Below, piece after piece: positions 46,201 through 55,603 of a DNA stretch of 64,000 nt. Positions within the stretch are counted from its first letter, which is position 1. Every line of letters starts with the position of its first letter. The stretch lies in assembly GCA_946407735.1 (NCBI GenBank), contig CAMJPL010000013.1, forward strand, positions 1 to 64,000, written 5' to 3'. The DNA is from an uncultured Clostridia bacterium. GTDB taxonomy: Bacteria > Bacillota > Clostridia > Oscillospirales > CAG-272. Below the pieces are notes generated by a model, which was not told where the DNA came from, ran no database searches, and worked only from the letters and a program-made list of their open reading frames with translations. The translations under genes and the position numbers were made by a program.

Positions 46201-47094
46201 TTATTGAAGTCCGAGCAGCTTTTCGGCGTTCTTCCTGACGATCTTCTCATAGACGTCTTTCGGAAGTGCGGAGGAGTCATAAAGGCCGTCAAGGAAATCC
46301 CTGAAAATGTACTGATGCCTGTTCGTCGCGGCACAGATGTCGCAGCCGTAGTATATCCTGTCAGCGAACTCCGTCATAAACGATACCGCGTATTCGGGAT
46401 CGCGCATCATCGCGTTCGCTCCGCTTCCGGCAGACAGATCGCAGTAGAGATTAGGGTATTCCCTCATCAGCTTTGCTATTCTTCCTTCAACGATCTTCCC
46501 TGAGGGATAGCTGCCTCTTATCTCATCGCTGTTGTCAGCCGAAATCTCGCTCCAGAAGAACTGCGAGTGTCCGATGATCTTCAGCTTCGGGTGAAGCCTG
46601 AGCTCTTTTTCGATCCTCGGCAGACCGAGATCGTCTATCATGCCGTAATATCCGCCGAACTTGGGAGCTATATGAATGAGAACAGGCATATCAAGCTCTC
46701 CGCAGATGTCAAGCAGATGATCGGTAAGCGGGTCGTCGGCGTAAAGATTAGACGTGAATTCACCCACACCTTTCGCGCCGAGGCTCTTGTACCACTCAAG
46801 CAGATACCCTATCCTTGACGCCGACGTGTTCTCCATCGCTCTCGGATCGACGTTGCAGAACCATGACAGCCTGTCCGGATATTTTCCCGCGAGATAAGCG
46901 GCGCTTTCATTTGACAGAACGACAAGCTCTCCGTCGGGGCTGGTTATGGGGAGGATGACTCCGCGTTCAATGCCGAGCTCGTCATACATGGAAAGAAGCT
47001 CGTCCGCCGTCAGAAATCGCTGATTATTATTCGGATCCGGAGGACAGTATTCCGGAAAAGCCGTAAGATGAGCGTGTATGTCTATCTTTTTCAT
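46201..47094 (-). CDS. Amidohydrolase-2 family metal-dependent hydrolase
   Basis: A 297-residue barrel hydrolase. The N-terminal metal motif is IDIHAHL (His7, His9); other ligands lie in VLIHIAPKF, IIGHSQFF and YYGCDICA. Family members hydrolyse lactones or decarboxylate aromatic acids. As first gene before a GH127 and an RpiB-like isomerase it may act on a sugar lactone; this is inferred from context only. Confidence 0.85.
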   Translation of the reverse strand: MKKIDIHAHLTAFPEYCPPDPNNNQRFLTADELLSMYDELGIERGVILPITSPDGELVVLSNESAAYLAGKYPDRLSWFCNVDPRAMENTSASRIGYLLEWYKSLGAKGVGEFTSNLYADDPLTDHLLDICGELDMPVLIHIAPKFGGYYGMIDDLGLPRIEKELRLHPKLKIIGHSQFFWSEISADNSDEIRGSYPSGKIVEGRIAKLMREYPNLYCDLSAGSGANAMMRDPEYAVSFMTEFADRIYYGCDICAATNRHQYIFRDFLDGLYDSSALPKDVYEKIVRKNAEKLLGLQ

Positions 47095-47128
47095 AGTTTA
47101 TTATTTCCTCCGGGTATTCATTGAAACT

Positions 47129-47157
47129 ATTATATCAGATAATAAATATATTGTCAA
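47129..47157 (-). promoter_or_regulatory. SigA promoter of amidohydrolase/GH127/RpiB-like operon
   Basis: Minus strand TTGACA (47152-47157), 17-base spacer, TATAAT (47129-47134), with a leader of about 30 bases. Confidence 0.9.
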
Positions 47158-47230
47158 TCTAAAAATAAAAAACGGATAAAGAAAATAAAACCGCCCCCGT
47201 ATCGACCGGAAATGTTTAACAGCGACTGTA

Positions 47231-47259
47231 TTGACTTTATGCGGTTATTCGGGTATAAT
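47231..47259 (+). promoter_or_regulatory. SigA promoter of MATE/GH29 operon
   Basis: TTGACT at 47231-47236, 17-base spacer, TATAAT at 47254-47259, just before the ATG at 47289. Confidence 0.9.
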
Positions 47260-47288
47260 AATAAAACTTGTACCATTGGAGTTGAAAT

Positions 47289-48641
47289 ATGCGCGACCGT
47301 TTATTCGCTGACAGGTTATTTTACAAAAAGCTGATACATCTCACGCTCCCGATAGCTCTTCAAAGCCTGATGCTGGCGTCAGTGGCGGCAGGAGACGCAC
47401 TGATGCTCGGGCGTGTCGAGCAGGATCAGATGGCGGCCGTGTCACTCGCGACGCAGATACAATTCGTTCAGAATATGATACTGTCGTCATGCACCGGAGC
47501 GGCGGCTATCCTCGGCGCTCAGTACTGGGGCAAGGGCGACAGGAATACCATCCGACAGATCTTCAATCTGAGCCTGAGGCTCTGCGGCGTGACGTCGATA
47601 ATATTCTGTCTTCTCTGTGAGATAGTGCCGCAATATCTCATGTATGCCTTCGCCCATGACGAAGTCCTTGTTTCAATAGGTACCAGTTATCTCAGAATAG
47701 CAGGATGGTCGTATCTGATAACCGGCATATCGCAGTGTTATCTCACCGTCATGAAGGTGACCGATCATGTCGCGTCAAGCGCCTGGATAAGCTCCGGTGC
47801 GGTCGTTATCAATATCGCGCTCAATTCGGTATTCATTTTCGGTCTGCTCGGTTTTCCGGCGATGGGCTCCGACGGTGCCGCTCTCGCGACGCTGATATCA
47901 AGGATCATAGAGCTCCTGCTTGTCGTGATTCTTTCATTCAGGCCCGGTTTCACACGTCCGGATATCAGAAACATATTCAGAAGAGATAAGCTGATATCAT
48001 CCGATTTCAGACATATAATGCTCCCCCTGCTCGGCGCATGTCTGCTTTGGGGAGTCGGATTCACATCATATACGGCGGTAATGGGCCATCTCGGAGGCGA
48101 CGCCGCGGCTGCGAATTCCATCGCCGCGGTCGTCCGCGATATGATGTGCTGCCTGTGCAACGGCATCGCTTCGGCCGGAGGTATCCTCGTCGGAAACGAG
48201 CTCGGAGCCGGGAATCTCGAAAAGGGGAAGATGTACGGTCAGCGTATAACAAAGCTCGCATTTATCATAGGCTTTCTGGCGACGGCGCTCGTATTGCTGA
48301 CTATCCCGATCATCGCGCCGCTTATGCGGCTCACCGATACGGCGAGGGATTATCTGGTAGGAATGATGGTGATAATGGCCGTCTACATGATCGGCAGATG
48401 CGTGAATACCATAGTCATCAACGGCATTTTCAGCGCCGGAGGCGATACGATGTTTGATGTTTACAGTCTGATCGTCACTATGTGGGGTATCGCCATCCCG
48501 ACGGCTATTCTGGGCGCTTTTGTATTCAAATGGCCGGTGCTCGCCGTGTACGCCTGCACCTGCCTCGACGAGGTCGGAAAGATCCCGTGGGTCATGGTGC
48601 ATTACAGAAAATACAAGTGGGTGAAGGATCTGACGAGATAA
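47289..48641 (+). CDS. MATE-family transporter
   Basis: A 450-residue MatE antiporter with 12 helices. It opens KLIHLTLPIALQSLMLASV and has GAAAILGAQYWGKGD and the second-half GILVGNELGAGN motif. It differs from the MATE at 34858, so this genome has two types. First gene of a four-gene operon with an unknown protein, a fucosidase and a peroxiredoxin; a role in sugar transport is not suggested by the family. Confidence 0.92.
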   Translation: MRDRLFADRLFYKKLIHLTLPIALQSLMLASVAAGDALMLGRVEQDQMAAVSLATQIQFVQNMILSSCTGAAAILGAQYWGKGDRNTIRQIFNLSLRLCGVTSIIFCLLCEIVPQYLMYAFAHDEVLVSIGTSYLRIAGWSYLITGISQCYLTVMKVTDHVASSAWISSGAVVINIALNSVFIFGLLGFPAMGSDGAALATLISRIIELLLVVILSFRPGFTRPDIRNIFRRDKLISSDFRHIMLPLLGACLLWGVGFTSYTAVMGHLGGDAAAANSIAAVVRDMMCCLCNGIASAGGILVGNELGAGNLEKGKMYGQRITKLAFIIGFLATALVLLTIPIIAPLMRLTDTARDYLVGMMVIMAVYMIGRCVNTIVINGIFSAGGDTMFDVYSLIVTMWGIAIPTAILGAFVFKWPVLAVYACTCLDEVGKIPWVMVHYRKYKWVKDLTR

Positions 48642-48671
48642 GCGGATGAAGGAACAACAGCGGTTCGGGAT

Positions 48672-49424
48672 ATGAATACGTATGAGATAATGCTGTCAAC
48701 CGAATATATGCTTATCTCCGGCGAGTCGCCCGAGACGTCAGCGAGACGGGGCATTGTGAACCAGCTTCTTTCAGGACGCAGCAGCGATACGGAGATACGC
48801 AAGTTTCACGCCGGCATATCATCGGCGGTACACCGCGGTGTCTTTATGTTCGACGAATACGGTCTTTGTCCGATGTACCCGGAGATCTATATTCCCCCTT
48901 ATTTGAACATGACGGAAGCGGATATGGGTTATTCGCCGTACGGGGCGAAATACCGGCTGCTTACCGGATATCAGCCGAAAACTCTCATGCTTTCGGCGAA
49001 CGCATATGAGCTCGGAATTCTGAGGCTGCTTGCCTTATTCGCCCCGGATGACGCGACGGTAAGGCGTATGTGCGATCAAACCATGGTAAGGCTGGATTCG
49101 ACAGCCCTCGGTCATTTCAACGCCAAAAATGAGTATTACTGTATCTCGATAGCCGTCATGAGATTCATATCAGCGGCTTTTCCGGATGAAAAAGGCAGGA
49201 TCAGAGGCTTTGTGCAGGGAATAGAGCGTGAATACGATTCACAGCAGAGACCCGAATCAGTAAGACTTTACAAGTATCTGACTTACTCGGAGCTGCCGCC
49301 GGAGCTGATAAGAGATACGCTGATCTCCCGCTACGGAGAACTGACCGACTTCAAAGATAAGGCTGATCCGGTATTCGATCCTCTCACCTGCCGTATTTGC
49401 GAAAGATGTCTTGCCATGATATAA
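48672..49424 (+). CDS. Uncharacterised 250-aa protein before GH29 gene
   Basis: A cytoplasmic, mainly helical 250-residue protein of no family known to me. Distinct stretches are FMFDEYGLCPMYPEIYIPPYL, YSPYGAKYRLLTGYQPKT and the C-terminal Cys pair CRICERC. It starts 30 bases after the MATE stop and ends 18 bases before the fucosidase, so it belongs to that operon. Confidence 0.72.
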   Translation: MNTYEIMLSTEYMLISGESPETSARRGIVNQLLSGRSSDTEIRKFHAGISSAVHRGVFMFDEYGLCPMYPEIYIPPYLNMTEADMGYSPYGAKYRLLTGYQPKTLMLSANAYELGILRLLALFAPDDATVRRMCDQTMVRLDSTALGHFNAKNEYYCISIAVMRFISAAFPDEKGRIRGFVQGIEREYDSQQRPESVRLYKYLTYSELPPELIRDTLISRYGELTDFKDKADPVFDPLTCRICERCLAMI

Positions 49425-49442
49425 ATAAATCAGGAGGAAAAA

Positions 49443-50867
49443 ATGTATAAGGACTATGAGCTCGACAAGAGACTTGTAAAATGCCATCCCTCTCCCCGTC
49501 AGCTGGCGATCGAGCAGATGGAGTTTTACGCCTTCGCCCATATCACGGTAAACACCTTTACCGACAAGGAATGGGGCGACGGCACCGAGCCCGAGAGCAT
49601 ATTCGATCCGTCCGGGCTTGACGCCGATCAGTGGGTAGAAGCCCTTGTGGCCGCCGGCGCGACAGGGCTTATCGTCACCGGAAAACACCATGACGGATTC
49701 TGTCTGTGGCCTTCAAAATACACCGAGCACAGCGTCAAAAACAGCCCGTTCAGAAACGGCAGAGGAGACGTCCTGCGTGAAGTCTCGGATGCCTGCAGAA
49801 AGGGCGGAATCAAATTCGGCGTCTATCTTTCGCCGTGGGACAGAAACTGCCCACTCTACGGACAGGGAAAGGCGTACGACGATTACTTCTGCGCTCAGCT
49901 GACAGAGCTTTGCACGAATTACGGCGAGCTGTTCAGCGTATGGTTCGACGGCGCCTGTGGAGAGGGGCCGAACGGCAAAAAGCAGGTATATGACTGGAAC
50001 AGATACTACTCAGTCATACGTGAGCTCCAGCCGAACGCCTGCATTTCCATATGCGGACCTGATGTCAGATGGTGCGGCAACGAGGCCGGCGATACCCGTG
50101 AAAGCGAATGGTCGGTAATACCGACAGGTTTTGACACGCCGGACGACGTCGCCGAAAAGAGCCAGAAATCGGACGATGCCTCGTTCAGAAAAAAGAAGAT
50201 CTCCGAAATGGACAGAGATCTCGGTAGCCGCGCGCTTTGCTCATACGCATCCGGCTTCGCCTGGCGTCCGGCCGAAACAGACACTTCCATACGTCCCGGA
50301 TGGTTCTATCATGCCTCTGATGACGATAAAGTAAGATCGACGGAAACGCTGATAGATATCTGGTATCGCACGGTCGGCGGAAATTCAAAGCTGCTTCTCA
50401 ATATACCGCCGGACAGGCGCGGACTGTTCCATGAAACGGATGTGAAAAGGCTTCGTGAGCTCGGTGATTACATAAGAAAGACATTTAAAGTGAATCTTGC
50501 CGAAAAAGCCGAGATATCCGCAGATAAGGACAACGGCTACGATCTCGCTGAGAATGTCCGTGTCGATTCCTATGACAGCTATTACAAGCCGTTTGACGGC
50601 GATAACGAAGCTACGCTCACCTTCAGATTCAGCGATCCTCAGACCGTTTCTCATGTCGTTATAAAGGAACATATACCGATGAGCCAGCGTATCGAGCGGT
50701 TTGTCGTGGAGGCTAGGACTGACATCGGATATACCGAGGTTTACAGCGGCACTACCGTCGGATATAAGAAAATAGTAAAATTCTCCCCGATAGTGACCGA
50801 TGAGATCAGGATCCGCGTAACAGATTCAAGAGTGTGCCCGATAATATCATTTGTCGGGATATATTAA
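49443..50867 (+). CDS. Alpha-L-fucosidase, GH29
   Basis: A 474-residue fucosidase. TGKHHDGFCLW at 79-89 is the conserved active-site loop; the likely nucleophile is Asp169 in FSVWFDGACG. The C-terminal part (about 345-474) is a beta-sandwich. No signal peptide, so it acts on imported fucosylated oligosaccharides. AGGAGG precedes the ATG. A peroxiredoxin follows 20 bases on. Confidence 0.93.
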   Translation: MYKDYELDKRLVKCHPSPRQLAIEQMEFYAFAHITVNTFTDKEWGDGTEPESIFDPSGLDADQWVEALVAAGATGLIVTGKHHDGFCLWPSKYTEHSVKNSPFRNGRGDVLREVSDACRKGGIKFGVYLSPWDRNCPLYGQGKAYDDYFCAQLTELCTNYGELFSVWFDGACGEGPNGKKQVYDWNRYYSVIRELQPNACISICGPDVRWCGNEAGDTRESEWSVIPTGFDTPDDVAEKSQKSDDASFRKKKISEMDRDLGSRALCSYASGFAWRPAETDTSIRPGWFYHASDDDKVRSTETLIDIWYRTVGGNSKLLLNIPPDRRGLFHETDVKRLRELGDYIRKTFKVNLAEKAEISADKDNGYDLAENVRVDSYDSYYKPFDGDNEATLTFRFSDPQTVSHVVIKEHIPMSQRIERFVVEARTDIGYTEVYSGTTVGYKKIVKFSPIVTDEIRIRVTDSRVCPIISFVGIY

Positions 50868-50887
50868 GTAGCGGGAGGAAGAAAGAA

Positions 50888-51340
50888 ATGCTCGAAACAG
50901 GGATTCAGGCTCCGGATTTCACTCTTCCGGACAAAGACGGAAAGAATGTATCGCTCTCTGATTTCAGAGGGAAGAAGGTCATTCTCTATTTCTACTCAAA
51001 GGACAACACTGCCGGATGCACCGCTCAGGCACAGGGCTTCGCTTCGCTGAATGATCAGATCAATTCAAAGAACGCCGTCATCGTCGGCATAAGCAAGGAT
51101 TCGTCCGCGTCACATCTGAAATTCAGCGAGAAATACTCACTGCCTTTCGTCCTGCTCTCCGATACTCAGCTTGACGTCATAAAGCTGTACGATTTCTGGA
51201 AGGAAAAGAACAACTACGGCAAGATGACGATGGGAGTTGTCAGAACGACATATCTGATCGACGAGAACGGTATGATCATAAACGCTCTCGGCAAGGTAAA
51301 GGCGGCTGACAACCCGCGCCAGATGCTCGAGCTGCTGTAA
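50888..51340 (+). CDS. Peroxiredoxin, Bcp/AhpC-TSA type, 1-Cys
   Basis: A 150-residue thiol peroxidase. The peroxidatic Cys44 lies in TAGCTAQAQGF (family TxxC). The usual Bcp resolving Cys five residues on is absent and no other Cys is present, so it must use an outside thiol. The ATG at 50888 (MLETGIQAPDFTLPD) follows GGGAGGAAG; an earlier in-frame start overlaps the fucosidase. Last gene of the operon, ending at a strong terminator. Confidence 0.9.
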   Translation: MLETGIQAPDFTLPDKDGKNVSLSDFRGKKVILYFYSKDNTAGCTAQAQGFASLNDQINSKNAVIVGISKDSSASHLKFSEKYSLPFVLLSDTQLDVIKLYDFWKEKNNYGKMTMGVVRTTYLIDENGMIINALGKVKAADNPRQMLELL

Positions 51341-51356
51341 AAGAATTCAGTATAAT

Positions 51357-51400
51357 GCCCGCCGCGTGACAGACACGCGGCGGGCAGTTTTTTATTTTTT
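51357..51400 (+). terminator. Terminator of GH29/peroxiredoxin operon
   Basis: A 12-bp GC-rich perfect stem (51357-51368 with 51374-51385), then TTTTTTATTTTTT. Confidence 0.95.
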
Positions 51401-51403
51401 GCT

Positions 51404-52348
51404 TCATTTTTTCGGAACGATCACATTCACAGCGGAAGGAACGATCTCAAAAGTTATTATCCCGGCGTCTGTTATCTCCCCGTCGGTGCATAGGCGCATA
51501 TTTCCGTCAAGCGGAGTCACGACAGCCTTTCTGCATTTGTGAGGCTCAACTGTCTTTTCGATCCCCTCGATATCAATATGCGTCCCTTTCTGATATGAAG
51601 GGAAGAGCTTGAGAAAACGAAGTCTTGACACGTTATGGACGATATTTACATCCATATACCCGTCGCAAAGCGAAGCGAGAGGATTGCTCATGACCCCGCC
51701 ACCGCAGAACCTTCCGTTGGCGATAGAGGTAAGCAGAAGTCTGCCGTCCTGAAACACCTTTCCGTCAAGCTCTATTTTAAGATTCGCGCCCTTCTTCTTT
51801 ATAAGAATGATAAGGACAGAAACAAGGTACGCGAGAGATCCCGAGATGAAGCGCGAGCGTTTAATCTTTGCTGTCATATCGACGACGTTGCAGTCAAATC
51901 CGATGTTGAACATGTTGGCGCAGTATCGGACGGACTGCTTTCCGTCGATATCACCGGAATACCTTATGACGTCGCATCTGACTGCGGAGCCTTCCATCTG
52001 GGCGTTTATATCAAGAAAATCTCCGGCTTCGGGAATGCTTCTGCAGAAATCGTTGCCTGTTCCGATAGGGACGATCCCGAGACTGACATTGTCATATGAG
52101 ATGACGCCGTTCAGCACCTCGTTTACCGTGCCGTCGCCTCCGCATGCGAAGACTTTAAGGCCGTTCTCGGATATGTTTTCACGGCACCATTTGGAAGCAT
52201 ATGTCTCGGCTTCACCGACGGAAATGGTTTCGTGGATCTCTATCGTTTCATTATTATGTGAGGAAATGTATTCCTTTATGGCTTCGATGACGGATGATGT
52301 CCTGTCGACGCTCCCGGCATGGGAATTCAGAATAAACAGTGTTTTCAT
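51404..52348 (-). CDS. Diacylglycerol/lipid kinase, YegS/DagK family
   Basis: A 314-residue lipid kinase. The nucleotide motif is GGDGTVNE at 70-77, with GTGND at 96-100. The protein opens TLFILNSHAG as in YegS/BmrU. It would phosphorylate diacylglycerol or another lipid for membrane recycling. Last gene of the minus operon that starts with the AmrS-like enzyme. Confidence 0.92.
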   Translation of the reverse strand: MKTLFILNSHAGSVDRTSSVIEAIKEYISSHNNETIEIHETISVGEAETYASKWCRENISENGLKVFACGGDGTVNEVLNGVISYDNVSLGIVPIGTGNDFCRSIPEAGDFLDINAQMEGSAVRCDVIRYSGDIDGKQSVRYCANMFNIGFDCNVVDMTAKIKRSRFISGSLAYLVSVLIILIKKKGANLKIELDGKVFQDGRLLLTSIANGRFCGGGVMSNPLASLCDGYMDVNIVHNVSRLRFLKLFPSYQKGTHIDIEGIEKTVEPHKCRKAVVTPLDGNMRLCTDGEITDAGIITFEIVPSAVNVIVPKK

Positions 52349-52396
52349 TATCAGGTTCAGATGTCCGATCAGATGAAATCAGATATTAAAGTATAA

Positions 52397-53359
52397 TTAT
52401 ATAACGCTCTCGAGCCATATCATGACGGGTATCGTCACAGCCGATAACACCGTCGATACGCCGACTATCTGAGCCGTTCTCGCGGGCATGAGATCATATT
52501 TTTCGGCGAACATGGCGCTGTTTGATGCTACGGGAACAGACGCCATGACCGTGATGAATATAAGCAACGCGCTTCCGAAGGGATGTATCTGTTCTATTCC
52601 GGTCAGCTTCCCGATCAGTATCACGACAAGAGGGTTTATTATCAGCCTGACAGCCGACGCGTAATAAACCTTGATTTCTGTGAGCAGTCTTTTTAAAGGG
52701 ATCGTCGCGAGCAACGATCCGACGATGATCATGGACAGCGGGGTGCAGACGTCGCCTATATATTTGACGGTGGACACAACAGGCTGCGGCAGAGTCAGAC
52801 GGGAGAGCCAGAGAACAAGCCCGATAAGGCAGGGCGTCGTCCCGTAGTTCAGGAACATGTTTTTTACGTTGATTCTGATCTCTTTTCTCGCCCGGCTCAG
52901 TACGATCATTCCGTATGTCCAGCAGATTATGTTGAAATCTATAACATAGAAGGCGGCCCAGAACAGAGCGGTATCCCCGAGCATCGCCTTTATGACGGGG
53001 AAGCCCATAAAACCGCAGTTTCCGAATATGATCCCGTACTCGACGATCGCGCGCTCGTCTATGTTTTTATATTTCAATGTGGCTATATGGGAGACGATCG
53101 CCGAGACCGCGTGTACCGCGATGCCGACAGCCATGACAATACCGGCGGTTTTCAGATTCTCAGTCGAAAATTCCACCGATATGACGGCGTTTATGATCAT
53201 GAAAGGCTGACAGACGCATATGACGAAATTGGAAAGCCATTTTGATGATGTATCGTCGATAAATCCGGTCTTTCTCGCGATGTAGCCAACTGCCATGAGC
53301 AGCAGCAGCGTCCCCATCATATTGACCATCATCGGGAAATCTACGGTAAATTCTGACAT
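52397..53359 (-). CDS. AEC-family (auxin efflux carrier) permease
   Basis: A 320-residue membrane transporter with ten helices in two fivefold halves. The broken-helix residues are FGNCGFMGFPVIKA in the first half, and PLSMIIVGSLLA in the second. AEC permeases move small carboxylates such as malonate or malate. It lies after two UroD/MtaA-like genes. Confidence 0.92.
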   Translation of the reverse strand: MSEFTVDFPMMVNMMGTLLLLMAVGYIARKTGFIDDTSSKWLSNFVICVCQPFMIINAVISVEFSTENLKTAGIVMAVGIAVHAVSAIVSHIATLKYKNIDERAIVEYGIIFGNCGFMGFPVIKAMLGDTALFWAAFYVIDFNIICWTYGMIVLSRARKEIRINVKNMFLNYGTTPCLIGLVLWLSRLTLPQPVVSTVKYIGDVCTPLSMIIVGSLLATIPLKRLLTEIKVYYASAVRLIINPLVVILIGKLTGIEQIHPFGSALLIFITVMASVPVASNSAMFAEKYDLMPARTAQIVGVSTVLSAVTIPVMIWLESVI

Positions 53360-53406
53360 GGTAAACCTTTATATTCTATTTACTGAGGCGCGGGCGGTGA
53401 AAAACT

Positions 53407-54459
53407 CTATACAACGTCGCCGCGTATCTCTCTTACTATCTCGATCATATTGAGATAACCCTGTGGCGGGACATAATCGGCGATGGAATTTCCTGTGCTG
53501 AAAGCGAAGCCGCCGTGATGACGGCAGAGCCTTATCTCATCTTCGATATAGCTTTTCATCTGCTGTCTGTCGAACTCGCAGAGGCAGTTCATGTCTATTC
53601 CGCCGAAATTCCCGATCCTGTCGCCGTAGCGATCTACCCATTCATGGAACGGTGCGATCTTATCCTCGTTCGAGTGCTTGGCGTCGATACCGGCGGCGAT
53701 AAGATCATCCATCACGTCAAAGATGCAGCCGCAGCTGTGGAGGAGGAAAGGCCTGCCGCAGCCGTGCACGATCTCGATGATCCTTCGGTACCACGGTATG
53801 ACATATCTCCTGATATCATCGGGGATCAGCAGAGTGCCGGTGGCGAATCCCAGATCGTCTCCGAATCGGTATACACAGTAGACGTCCCTGTATTCATACG
53901 CGAATCTTTTCCAGATATTCTCCATCACACGGCCGACCGCCGAGAAAAGATCTCGGTACAGTTCGGGATCGTCGGATCTCATATAACATAGATCGATATA
54001 TCCGGTAAGATCCTGAACGCATTCGAACACACCGTTGCCTACGCCGCCTACCGCCTTCATGCCGGCCGGCATAACTGCTCCAAGCGCGTCAAAATACCGC
54101 TTTTTCGTACGGAAATACATGTCGGGAAGCTCATCCCACGGATATCTTTCAAAATCGTCCCTTGTTTTGATCGCGCCGTCGACGTGACGTCCGAGCGCTC
54201 CTCCGCCAGGCAGTATGTCGGTTATGCAGCATTCAAACGGTACGATATCGTATCCGTGATCCTTGAGAAAGCCTGAATATATCCTGAAATACTCCCTTAT
54301 GTCCGACTCATCGCCGCCGAGCAGATATCCGAAACGCCTGCCTGTGATGCTTTCCATTACCGACGTGGAGATTATATGCTCGTAAAGAGGAAGACGCCAG
54401 GCTTCGATGTTGTTGGCCGCGTCAACTATATTTCTGTAATCAGGTTCAAATTCGGTCAT
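53407..54459 (-). CDS. UroD/MtaA-like methyltransferase family protein
   Basis: A 350-residue barrel of the uroporphyrinogen decarboxylase superfamily. It has the zinc-type His-x-Cys site of methyl-corrinoid:CoM-type enzymes (FLLHSCGCIFDV near residue 246) rather than the Arg-rich active site of heme HemE. GGVGNGVFECVQDLTGY and AGIDAKHSNEDKI are typical barrel-strand segments. It may transfer a methyl group from a corrinoid protein, but no corrinoid protein gene is nearby. A second relative lies directly upstream. Confidence 0.85.
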   Translation of the reverse strand: MTEFEPDYRNIVDAANNIEAWRLPLYEHIISTSVMESITGRRFGYLLGGDESDIREYFRIYSGFLKDHGYDIVPFECCITDILPGGGALGRHVDGAIKTRDDFERYPWDELPDMYFRTKKRYFDALGAVMPAGMKAVGGVGNGVFECVQDLTGYIDLCYMRSDDPELYRDLFSAVGRVMENIWKRFAYEYRDVYCVYRFGDDLGFATGTLLIPDDIRRYVIPWYRRIIEIVHGCGRPFLLHSCGCIFDVMDDLIAAGIDAKHSNEDKIAPFHEWVDRYGDRIGNFGGIDMNCLCEFDRQQMKSYIEDEIRLCRHHGGFAFSTGNSIADYVPPQGYLNMIEIVREIRGDVV

Positions 54460-54512
54460 TCAATCCACCAATAACAGTTATGATTTATCGGATGTTATAA
54501 GCTGTCATATAA

Positions 54513-55571
54513 TCATGCTGTTGGGATGCCGGACATGTGCTTTTCTGGCGCGTCGATATCGCAGCAGAGAACTATGCGACGTCCACACGATATGCGGAGG
54601 GCTTCTTGTATCGGCATCTCGTCGCAGGGATTGAGATATATGATCTGATCGTCCCGCAGACCGCTCAGATATTCCTCAAGGTCGGCGGCTGCTCTGTCGT
54701 TCAGCTGCAGCGCGTGGAGATTCTTCATCTCTCTGAAGACAGGTATATGCTGAGTATGAGACCCGCACAGGTGTATCATACCGGGATTCGGGTAATCGCC
54801 GAGCAGGGCGTCGTCGAGCGGAGCTATGAATTCACGGTACATCTGACCTGAGATAAGCTGCGTCGTGCAGCCGCAGAGCTGACCGCATCCCGGCGGCTGA
54901 GTCCTGCTCCATGAAATGACGGGCTGAAGCTGGCTCTGCGGGATGTGCTCTCGGTACCATCCGTGGAGCTCGCGGATAAGGTCGTTTATTATCTCAAGAT
55001 CATGTCTTACTGCGTCCTCATCCTCGAGCATGGCGGCCAGAGCCTTCTCGCCGTAAAGATTTACGATGATATTGAGCGCGCTCGAAAGAGTCGGCATACC
55101 AAAGAGCGGAAGAGCGACGTCGGCGTTAAGAAAAGCCTTTGCGGCGCGTTTTGACAGAGACCATGTCTCGTCGCTTTCAAGATCGGGATACTCGAGCGAG
55201 CCTATCGGCGTCGTAAGATAATCGGCGTTCCACTGATCTTTCTTTTCAAAGACATGAGCTCCGAGAATCCTGTCGATGAAGTGCACGCCGTATATCGGGT
55301 ATTCGACACATACGGGAGAAAAATTGTCTTTCCCCGATTCCTGCCGCTCGGCGGCAAGCTCGATGCACTGTTCAATCCATCTTTCAGGCTCGGTATACGC
55401 AAGACCGTAATCTGCAGGGCGGGGCACGGTGCCGCTCAGAGTGAATACCTTTCTTCTGTTGTATTCGTCGTTTCCGCCGCGAAACAGATCCGACAGTCTT
55501 TCAAACCACAGATCACGCTCCCCGATCCTTTTGCTGTCGTTCAGGATATCGTGCGCTTTTTTGCTTATCAT
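54513..55571 (-). CDS. Second UroD/MtaA-like family protein
   Basis: A 352-residue relative of the preceding protein (about 53 bases from it). It carries a His-x-Cys site in MIHLCGSHTQHIP, and NPGM/YLNPCDEMP near the end. The start at 55571 is preferred because GAGGGG lies nine bases before it; an ATG 8 codons earlier has no ribosome site. It is shorter on strand motifs than HemE, so a methyltransferase or a demethylase accessory is more likely than heme synthesis. Confidence 0.8.
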   Translation of the reverse strand: MISKKAHDILNDSKRIGERDLWFERLSDLFRGGNDEYNRRKVFTLSGTVPRPADYGLAYTEPERWIEQCIELAAERQESGKDNFSPVCVEYPIYGVHFIDRILGAHVFEKKDQWNADYLTTPIGSLEYPDLESDETWSLSKRAAKAFLNADVALPLFGMPTLSSALNIIVNLYGEKALAAMLEDEDAVRHDLEIINDLIRELHGWYREHIPQSQLQPVISWSRTQPPGCGQLCGCTTQLISGQMYREFIAPLDDALLGDYPNPGMIHLCGSHTQHIPVFREMKNLHALQLNDRAAADLEEYLSGLRDDQIIYLNPCDEMPIQEALRISCGRRIVLCCDIDAPEKHMSGIPTA

Positions 55572-55603
55572 ATCAGATTTCCCCTCTGTCGGCATACGCA
55601 GCT

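Noticed and set aside
53407-55571. The two UroD-like genes as heme HemE
   Set aside because: Both have the His-x-Cys site of MtaA-like proteins and lie away from other heme genes.
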